DNA of 64,000 nucleotides. Source: Chitinophaga oryzae. GTDB lineage: Bacteria; Bacteroidota; Bacteroidia; Chitinophagales; Chitinophagaceae. The stretch spans positions 4,588,001 through 4,652,000 of the forward strand of contig NZ_CP051204.2 in NCBI RefSeq assembly GCF_012516375.2. The letters run 5' to 3'. A program made the position numbers and the translations under genes. Numbering within the stretch: position 1 is the first letter of the stretch; each line of letters opens with the position of its first letter. A model generated the notes under the pieces. It did no database searches, was not told the origin of the DNA, and saw only the letters and a program-made list of their open reading frames with translations. Below are positions 58,476 through 64,000 of this stretch, one piece after another.

Positions 58476-59882
58476 TTAGATATTGATTGCACCCTGACCG
58501 GTAGCGATGAGGTAAGCATCTTTCAGTGCTTCTGCATAAGTGGGATGTGCGTAGCAGGAACGGATCATTTCCTCCGCCGTCATCTCCTGTTCAATAGCCA
58601 GCACGGATTGCGCTATCACATCTGCCGCGCGGGGACCGATGATATGTACGCCCAGTATCTCTCCGTATTTCGGCGATACCAGCACTTTCACAAAACCGTC
58701 CGTGTCCATGGAAGCACGGGCACGGGCGCTGGCCATGTAAGGGAATTTGCCGGCTTTGTATTCCACGTTCTGCGCTTTCAGTTGTTCTTCCGTAGCACCG
58801 ACCGCCGCCACTTCCGGCCACGTATATACGACGCCGGGCACCAGGGCATAGTTGAGATGCGGGTGCAGGCCGTGTATCGTTTCCGCGGCGAAAACGCCCT
58901 CCTCTTCTGCTTTGTGGGCCAGCATAGGCCCGTCGATCACATCGCCGATGGCGTAGATGTTGGGCACATTGGTCTGCAGTTTTTCGTTGACGGTGATCTT
59001 CCCGTTTTTCGCGGTCTGAATACCGGCGGCCTGTAAATTGAGCCCGTCGGTATAGGCCCTTCTGCCTACCGCCACAAGGCAATAGTCGGCCTTGATCTCC
59101 TGTGGTGCGCCCTGCTGGTCCAGGAATTTCACCGTAGCAGTATCGCCGTTATTGACTGCCGATTGCACCTTGCTGCCCAGCAGCAGGTTGATCTTCAGCT
59201 GGCGAAGCGATTTCTGCAGCGCTTTGCCCAGCTCGCGGTCCATGGTGGGTATCAGGTTGTCGGTATATTCTATGATGGTAACGCTGGTGCCTATACGTGC
59301 ATAAACGGACGCCAGTTCCACACCGATCACGCCACCGCCGATGATCACCATGGAGGCTGGCTTCTCCGGCAGGGACAGGCTTTCCGTGGAAGTGATGATT
59401 CTCTTTTTATCAATGGCTACCCCCGGGATGGTAGAAGGTTTGGAACCGGTAGCGATGATAAAGTAACGGCTGGTTAATACAGCTTCCGTCTTATCGGCAG
59501 CAGTTACTTTCAGGTGCGTGGCGTCTGTAAAGCTGCCTACACCGTGGTATACCTGTATCTTGTTTTTTTTCATCAGGTATACCAGCCCCGCCGTATTCTG
59601 TGCTACCACCTCTCCCTTGCGGCGGATAAACTGGCCGAAGTCGAGACTGATGCCGCCGGTATTGATACCATGCGCTTTAAACTGCACTTCCGCCTGATGG
59701 TAGTGCTCGGAGCTGTCCAGCAATGATTTGGCGGGGATACAGCCTACATTGGTGCAGGTGCCGCCGAGGGTGCTGTATTTCTCTACGATAGCCACCCGGT
59801 AGCCCAGCTGGGAGGCGCGGATAGCGGCTACATAACCACCGGGGCCGGAGCCGATCACCACAACGTCATATTGATTTTCCAT
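58476..59882 (-). CDS. lpdA: dihydrolipoyl dehydrogenase (E3)
   Basis: A 468-residue FAD/NAD disulfide oxidoreductase. DVVVIGSGPGGYVAAIRASQ binds FAD; the redox pair Cys43/Cys48 is in GGTCTNVGCIPAKSLL; IIGGGVIGVELASVYARIG binds NAD; IYAIGDVIDGPMLAHKAEEEG binds FAD again; the catalytic His-Glu pair is in YAHPTYAEAL near residue 448. It reoxidises lipoamide of 2-oxoacid dehydrogenases or glycine cleavage. No E1 or E2 genes are adjacent. A palindromic operator stands before it. Confidence 0.95.
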   Translation of the reverse strand: MENQYDVVVIGSGPGGYVAAIRASQLGYRVAIVEKYSTLGGTCTNVGCIPAKSLLDSSEHYHQAEVQFKAHGINTGGISLDFGQFIRRKGEVVAQNTAGLVYLMKKNKIQVYHGVGSFTDATHLKVTAADKTEAVLTSRYFIIATGSKPSTIPGVAIDKKRIITSTESLSLPEKPASMVIIGGGVIGVELASVYARIGTSVTIIEYTDNLIPTMDRELGKALQKSLRQLKINLLLGSKVQSAVNNGDTATVKFLDQQGAPQEIKADYCLVAVGRRAYTDGLNLQAAGIQTAKNGKITVNEKLQTNVPNIYAIGDVIDGPMLAHKAEEEGVFAAETIHGLHPHLNYALVPGVVYTWPEVAAVGATEEQLKAQNVEYKAGKFPYMASARARASMDTDGFVKVLVSPKYGEILGVHIIGPRAADVIAQSVLAIEQEMTAEEMIRSCYAHPTYAEALKDAYLIATGQGAINI

Positions 59883-59905
59883 ATACTTTAAATTAATCTG
59901 GAAGA

Positions 59906-59937
59906 CAAAATTACTATTTATATACCAATCGGTATAT
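59906..59937 (-). promoter_or_regulatory. lpdA promoter box and 18-bp palindromic operator
   Basis: Reverse strand TAATTTTG (59913-59906) is a perfect -7 box, 24 bases before the lpdA start at 59882. Upstream of it ATATACC-AATC-GGTATAT (59920-59937) is an 18-bp palindrome where the -33 element would be, the look of a TetR-family repressor site. No TetR gene is in the window. Confidence 0.6.
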
Positions 59938-59980
59938 TTTTATTTTGATGGATGTGTTTTGACGAAATTGTGGTAAAAAT

Positions 59981-60067
59981 AAAGGGGCATCAAGAATAAC
60001 TACACCTTCGGACTACGTCAATGAATAAACGTACCCGCAGGTAAATTATCTTGATACCCCCCTTATT
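59981..60067. repeat. 87-bp imperfect inverted repeat with nested arms
   Basis: AAAGGGGCATCAAGAATAA (59981-59999) pairs imperfectly with TTATCTTGATACCCCCCTT (60046-60064). Inside, ACCT 60004-60007/AGGT 60039-60042 and two ACGT copies extend a possible fold. It starts inside the last codon of the RtcB gene and lies between that gene and the lpdA promoter; a terminator of the RtcB transcript is the simplest role. Confidence 0.5.
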
Positions 60068-61196
60068 AAATCTCGGTGTATTTAACCGTCACCACCGGTG
60101 TTGTTTGTGTCACCTTTTGCAGGTAAGGCTGGTAGCGGAAAACATCCGACGCGTCCTTGTAAGCGAAATCAAACTCCTGGATATACCCGGAGGGAAAATT
60201 GCCTGACCGGTCGAGCAGCTCACTGAACTGCTCCTTATAAGCCCTGCGTTGTTTCTCCTTCAAAACGGTTTTCCAGTATTTCATCGCTTCAAAACGCGAT
60301 AACCGTCTGCCTGCGCCATGGGAGCAGGAATACAGCGCCTCGGCCGCACCCGGCAGGTAACCGGCTTTGGCCAGCAGGCTGCCCCGGGACATAGACAGCG
60401 GGATCACCACGGTCCTGCCCTGCTGCAGCTCTGTGCTGCCTTTGCGGTGCATGATCTCCTTGTCGGAGAACCGCAGGTGATTGTGAATGGAATCTTCCAG
60501 TTGATACGGTGTTCCATACAACACGCCTTCGTCGCCCAGGTCTTTGTAGTTGCGCTGCAGGTAGCCCTTGTCGATAGCGCCCTTGTTACATTTCAGATAA
60601 TTGGCGTTCTGTAAAAAGATCATAGTCTTCACACAGAAATTTTTACGCCTTTCGTATCCGAATTGCAGGATGTCCTGGTAGTACCGGAAAAAATCCGGCT
60701 GTACAAAATCACGATGCACATAGTCCACCTCCCGGCCGTATGCCTGCGAGAAATCGCGGGTCAGCTGTATACAGTGCTGATACAGCGCAATGCCCCTGTC
60801 CCGCGTACCGGTATGGCATATAATATATACGGCGTCGTTATCTTCCTCTATGGAGAGGAAATGGTTACCGCCACCCAGACCGTCGTCGGTCATCTGGGTG
60901 TGGGCCTGTGCAAACGCCCGGTAGTGGGCATCTTTATCGAATGGCCGCAGCCAGTGCTGTTTATCGGTTTTAAGATACATCACGCCGCACCCGATATCCT
61001 TACCGGTGATCAACGGGTAGAAATAATCGCTGGTTTTAAATGCCACGCCTACCGGCAGGGCCTTCTCGGCGCAATAGTGAATATCCGTAAACGCGCTGAT
61101 GCCGTCTACAAACGGTTTTTGGGAGTACTGCTGCAACTGATCCATAGCGTTGCGCTCAACACTATGTGCATCACAATAGAATGCAATAGATCGCAT
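60066..61196 (-). CDS. RtcB-family RNA ligase
   Basis: A 376-residue member of the RtcB family, which joins 2',3'-cyclic phosphate ends to 5'-OH ends with GTP and Mn2+. Motifs: GKDIGCGVMY with Asp67/Cys70, GLGGGNHFLS with Asn111/His112, ICHTGTRDRG with His128, and the guanylylation-site region SCSHGAGRRLSR near residue 295. HRKGSTELQQG is also typical. It is about 30 residues shorter than E. coli RtcB. No archease, RtcA or RtcR gene is near, so it may be a stand-alone repair ligase. The start is fixed by MRSIAFYCD. Confidence 0.87.
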   Translation of the reverse strand: MRSIAFYCDAHSVERNAMDQLQQYSQKPFVDGISAFTDIHYCAEKALPVGVAFKTSDYFYPLITGKDIGCGVMYLKTDKQHWLRPFDKDAHYRAFAQAHTQMTDDGLGGGNHFLSIEEDNDAVYIICHTGTRDRGIALYQHCIQLTRDFSQAYGREVDYVHRDFVQPDFFRYYQDILQFGYERRKNFCVKTMIFLQNANYLKCNKGAIDKGYLQRNYKDLGDEGVLYGTPYQLEDSIHNHLRFSDKEIMHRKGSTELQQGRTVVIPLSMSRGSLLAKAGYLPGAAEALYSCSHGAGRRLSRFEAMKYWKTVLKEKQRRAYKEQFSELLDRSGNFPSGYIQEFDFAYKDASDVFRYQPYLQKVTQTTPVVTVKYTEI

Positions 61197-61346
61197 GTTC
61201 TTTAATTTGGGTAAAAAAGATTAGTTCGTGGGGCGTTGGTTAACATCTGCCCCTTTCAGAGATGTCAGCAGCAGCGCAAAGATAGGTAATTATTTTAAAC
61301 AATAAACTTTTTACTCATTCGTCTTCAACAACAAGACATTTACCTC

Positions 61347-61922
61347 ATGCAATCGCTCCGCACTTTCTTTGCTCAGCATCACCCGCTGAAAGCCACTACC
61401 ATGCGGCAGGCAACTGCTTTGTTCTCGCCCGCCACACTACGTAAAAACCACTTCTTCATCCGTGAAGGTGAAATCGCCAGAAACCTGGCTTTCCTGGAAA
61501 GCGGGATTGTACGCGGTTTCTACAGAAAAGACAATGGCGAAGAATTCAACAAAGTATTGTTTTCCGCCCCCTCCTTCATCGGTGACTATGCATCGCTCAT
61601 CTGCGGCAGACCGGCACTGGTGTCCCAGCAGGCGCTGACAGACGCCCGCATATGGGTGGCCGACTACCGGCAGTTTACCCTGCTTTATGAAACATGCCCT
61701 GACCTCGAACGTTTTGCACGCAAATGGGCAGAAGCAATTTTCGTCCAGAAAGAACAACGGGAAATAGAACTGGCATCCCTCGACGCCGCCCGCCGGTATC
61801 ATAATTTCCGGAAAGCATTCCCCGAGGTGGAACAGCAGATACCACAATATCATATCGCCTCCTGGCTGGGCATCTCCCCTTCCCACCTCAGCCGCATCCG
61901 CCGGAAAATCACCGTTACCTGA
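61347..61922 (+). CDS. Crp/Fnr-family regulator
   Basis: A 191-residue regulator with a cNMP-binding-like barrel (ATLRKNHFFIREGEIARNLAFLESGIVRGFY, FSAPSFIGDYASLICGRPA) and a C-terminal helix-turn-helix ending QYHIASWLGISPSHLSRIRRK. The phosphate-binding cassette for cAMP is not conserved. It is divergent from RtcB and followed by a darcynin-like gene that has its own promoter box, the most likely target. Similar in layout to the gene at 46095. Confidence 0.88.
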   Translation: MQSLRTFFAQHHPLKATTMRQATALFSPATLRKNHFFIREGEIARNLAFLESGIVRGFYRKDNGEEFNKVLFSAPSFIGDYASLICGRPALVSQQALTDARIWVADYRQFTLLYETCPDLERFARKWAEAIFVQKEQREIELASLDAARRYHNFRKAFPEVEQQIPQYHIASWLGISPSHLSRIRRKITVT

Positions 61923-61962
61923 TTTCTTTACCTATGTCAAGGGATTTATAAAGCCCCGGGGA

Positions 61963-61970
61963 TAGTTTTG
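61963..61970 (+). promoter_or_regulatory. -7 promoter box of the darcynin-like gene
   Basis: TAGTTTTG matches TAnnTTTG, 18 bases before ATG 61989. No -33 TTG is seen at the usual spacing. Confidence 0.45.
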
Positions 61971-61988
61971 TGTTTCAATATCAATACT

Positions 61989-62333
61989 ATGAACTACACG
62001 ATTATTCTTTTGGTGAAAGCTACCCCGCAATGGCTGACGCTCCCACGGCTGCAGCGCGACAAGTTTGTGCAAACGGAAGTCCGGGCCGTTCTGGACAAAT
62101 TTGCCGGCCAGTGCAGCATCCGGCTATTTGACTGCGACTTTACCCATGCGCATGTTTCTGATTTTATGATCATTGAAACCGCTAACCTGGAGCAATACGG
62201 CTACCTGATAGGTTATCTCCGGGAGTCCAAAACACTCGCGGCGCCCTATTTTGAAATAAAGGACATCATTATCGGCGTTCCCAATAATTTCAGGGGATCT
62301 ATGGATATCGATGATATCAGGCAGGCGGTGTAA
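61989..62333 (+). CDS. darcynin-family small protein
   Basis: A 114-residue cytosolic protein. It begins MNYTIILLVKATPQWLTLPR and continues FVQTEVRAVLDKFAGQCSIRLFDCDFTHA, the pattern of darcynin-like proteins, dimeric alpha/beta domains of unknown role often next to regulators. The earlier ATG at 61968 lies within the promoter box, so 61989 is used. Its stop is directly beside the stop of the convergent gene at 62334. Confidence 0.75.
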   Translation: MNYTIILLVKATPQWLTLPRLQRDKFVQTEVRAVLDKFAGQCSIRLFDCDFTHAHVSDFMIIETANLEQYGYLIGYLRESKTLAAPYFEIKDIIIGVPNNFRGSMDIDDIRQAV

Positions 62334-63115
62334 CTAATGCCCCGGTATGATCTGTAAACCGGCAGGATCTTTCGCCGCAGGGTGTTCCAGGGCCCACACC
62401 CTGGCGAAGTGACGGCCGTTGTCCCGGATATAGAGGTAATATTCGTAGTCATTGCGGAAATAACTGAACATGGCATAGGTGGGGCGATACTGTTTCATGA
62501 ACGCTTCCAGCGCTGGTGATTCAAGACCGGTAATCTTCTTCACCAGCGCTTTATTAAAACGATGGTCCACATATTTTTCCTGCTCATCCCGCTCGAGCAG
62601 TTCCCGGAAAGCCTCCATGCGCTTTATTTTTTTCGCATTAAAGATCATATCCAGGTTGATGCCCACGCCACCCGGACCACTGGTGCCTCCGAGTAACGAG
62701 GGCGCATAATCAAAAACTTTCCGGTATTCGTCACGGAATGCCGCGGAGTCGGCAGAATAGTCTTTTAACCGGTTCGAGGAAACCACCACCGTGGGCAATG
62801 TAGTGACATCCACATGCAGTTTCATATCAAACGGGCGGTTGGGATGGATCTCGTTAACAGGGAACTTCATCGTGGCCTTTCCCTGGTAAGAAAAACTCAG
62901 GGAGTCTGCCAGCGTAAGCCGGATCACATAACGCCCCATCGAATCCGTCACAGTGCCCGCGCCCGAAGTGCTCATTACACTTACCCCGGCATCCCGAAAC
63001 GGCCGGAACGGTCGTATATCGTTCCGCTCACACGTACCTGCGCCCTTGCCGCCAACTGCAACAAGAGCATTAACAGGAATAATATCAGCCATCTAAACGG
63101 GTTATAAGTGCTCAT
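62334..63115 (-). pseudogene. CarboxypepD_reg-like exported protein, one-base frameshift
   Basis: Two reverse-strand frames join into one protein. From ATG 63115 a signal peptide and the start of a carboxypeptidase-regulatory-like sandwich are read (TYNPFRWLILFLLMLLLQ, then VRVSGTIYDRSGRFGMPG), ending in TAA at 62986. The neighbouring frame carries on exactly where this one ends (GVSVMSTSGAGTVTDSMGRY) and runs to 62334 with VDVTTLPTVVVSSN and a long helical C-terminal half. The switch point is the C4 tract at 62984-62987 (G4 on the coding strand): one more G restores a ~260-residue protein. A sequencing error, a real mutation, or slippage/phase variation are all possible. Confidence 0.72.
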
Positions 63116-63219
63116 TTCCGCCTCAATCTAACACAGGATCAATACATAAGCAAACCGCCCGGCAAACATTAACAAAACGTTGTATCTGTCGGCAGGCTTG
63201 CCAGGCTTGCATCCTGGTC

Positions 63220-63813
63220 TTACTTTTTCGTTTTTCTATCGATCTTGTCTTTCAGGGAAGCTATCTGCGCAATACATTCTTCCAGCCGCTGGTAGTGAAC
63301 GCTGCCATCGACAGCCAGGTCTTTTTTGGTGACCTCCACACCGTCGAGAAATGCCTCCAGGAAGGAAAGATAACGGGGCTGCTGCCCGTACAGCGCTTCA
63401 TACATCTCCTCGTTCAGCTTGTCTCCTTCCTTGCGGAGATCATTGCTTACCAGGTCGCTCACGTCCCGCATATGATTCATCACCGCGCTCATTTTGGTCT
63501 TGAGGTCTTCCAGGCGGTCCGGGTCTTTCTTACCCGGTGCGATATTATGGCGAAACAGGCTGTCAGACAACTTCTTCCGTGTTTTCATATATACCTGCAG
63601 GTCCTCTTTCAGGTCGCCCAGGTGCCGGCTCAGGTCTTCGCCTTTTTCCGGTTTGTAATATTTGTCAACATCATTGTTTAGGTGTTTGACCCATGTCAAC
63701 AGACCGGTGGTCATGTCCGATACCGGCGGAGTGGCCGTTTGTGCCCCGGCCTGGCCGGCCATCGCCAGTTGCAGTACCAGGGCCAGTGCTGCGCAAATTT
63801 TGCTGATCGTCAT
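63220..63813 (-). CDS. secreted coiled-coil protein of unknown function
   Basis: A 197-residue protein from ATG 63813: signal peptide ISKICAALALVLQLAMAGQAGAQ, then charged helices likely to be coiled (DLSRHLGDLKEDLQVYMKTRKKLSDSLF and DRLEDLKTKMSAVMNHMRDV). No family recognised. The frame is open to the edge of the window upstream, but that part reads through the promoter region of the divergent gene and lacks protein character. It is 150 bases downstream of the frameshifted gene's other neighbour and reads on the same strand. Confidence 0.68.
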   Translation of the reverse strand: MTISKICAALALVLQLAMAGQAGAQTATPPVSDMTTGLLTWVKHLNNDVDKYYKPEKGEDLSRHLGDLKEDLQVYMKTRKKLSDSLFRHNIAPGKKDPDRLEDLKTKMSAVMNHMRDVSDLVSNDLRKEGDKLNEEMYEALYGQQPRYLSFLEAFLDGVEVTKKDLAVDGSVHYQRLEECIAQIASLKDKIDRKTKK

Positions 63814-63927
63814 ATTCTTTTCGGGTTGTTCATTTGCTGTACAAGATAGTAAATCTGCCGGTTTATGGGCCTGCCTGCCCGACCAACCGGCCATACAAAT
63901 CGCTTTTTGCCTATTTTTATACCCTGA

Positions 63928-64000
63928 ATGAACCATTCCATGCGAACCACCCTTCTTTTTCTTTGCTGTGTTTTTTTCACCACCGTGCTGAAAGCGCAAA
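63928..64000 (+). CDS. start of a secreted protein (cut by window edge)
   Basis: From ATG 63928 (or ATG 63940 in the same frame) the peptide NHSMRTTLLFLCCVFFTTVL then KAQ is read to the right edge. It is a typical signal peptide with AQ cleavage, and the ATG at 63940 gives the usual MRTTLLFL start. Nothing of the mature protein is visible. It diverges from the coiled secreted-protein gene across about 115 bases. Confidence 0.55.
   Translation, partial: MNHSMRTTLLFLCCVFFTTVLKAQ

Noticed and set aside
63201..63217. CCAGG/CCTGG short stem after the coiled-protein gene
   Set aside because: Five base pairs only, no T tract; too weak to name.
1..64000. CRISPR arrays, insertion sequences, prophage genes, rRNA
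   Set aside because: Looked for and not seen: no regularly spaced repeats, transposase, integrase or phage structural motifs on either strand.

Overview
The window looks like a chromosomal segment of a Bacteroidota bacterium close to Chitinophaga. The basis is two SusC/SusD (RagA/RagB) outer-membrane pairs each linked to an ECF sigma factor and a FecR anti-sigma factor with a C-terminal DUF4974-type region, a DUF3823 lipoprotein, a UpxY/NusG-like antiterminator, many AraC regulators with Bacteroidota-type N-termini, LytTR-type signalling, lipoproteins with SusD-like leaders, and repeated TAnnTTTG -7 promoter boxes. Most of the window has fairly high GC coding, but the left ~11 kb alternates with visibly AT-rich blocks (about 1-1,200, 2,220-6,100 and 9,000-11,000) that look like accessory insertions. 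No insertion sequence, phage gene or CRISPR array was seen.

Layout. 1-384: the start of a UpxY-type antiterminator running off the left edge, so a polysaccharide locus probably lies to the left. 1.4-8.9 kb: a metallophosphoesterase, then two AraC-linked short-chain dehydrogenase clusters around a small secreted-protein pair. 9.0-10.9 kb: a class I terpene synthase whose 5' end looks frameshifted, an unknown HEAT-like protein and tRNA-Lys. 11-15.3 kb: rluF, an exported SAM hydrolase, a quinone oxidoreductase, a DinB protein, a long structured inverted repeat and an SDR. 15.3-19.2 kb: a TPR protein and three glycosyltransferases. 19.2-26.5 kb: an AraC gene without a canonical start, VOC, exported SRPBCC, GNAT, TPR, a NamZ/DUF1343 muramidase and a MocR regulator.

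26.8-34.9 kb: first nutrient-uptake locus (ECF, FecR, STN-type SusC, SusD, DUF3823), the classical cell-surface-signalling arrangement. 35-39.9 kb: a Trp-rich secreted repeat protein, two exported ferritin-like proteins, an RskA-type anti-sigma factor and its ECF sigma factor, and a ZU5-like lipoprotein. 40-42 kb: a compact operon of an exported Hcp/TssD-like protein followed by three proteins of families often seen as toxin immunity proteins (DUF2185-like, DMP19/DUF4375, SUFU). 42.2-45.3 kb: a TPR-sensor histidine kinase/LytTR pair with a small membrane protein. 45.4-48.7 kb: a quinone reductase, a Crp-like regulator, an ArsR-SRPBCC-DoxX operon with a clear promoter/operator, and a methyltransferase. 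48.7-55.2 kb: second ECF-FecR-SusC-SusD locus on the minus strand, with a SusC lacking the STN signalling domain. 55.3-64 kb: a choloylglycine-hydrolase-like amidase, AlkC, an unknown protein, lpdA behind a palindromic operator, an RtcB-type RNA ligase, a Crp-like regulator, a darcynin-like protein, a frameshifted CarboxypepD_reg-like gene, a coiled secreted protein and the start of another secreted protein.

Neither SusCD locus carries a recognisable glycoside hydrolase, so their ligands cannot be read from this window. All calls are from reading the sequence; no database search was run.
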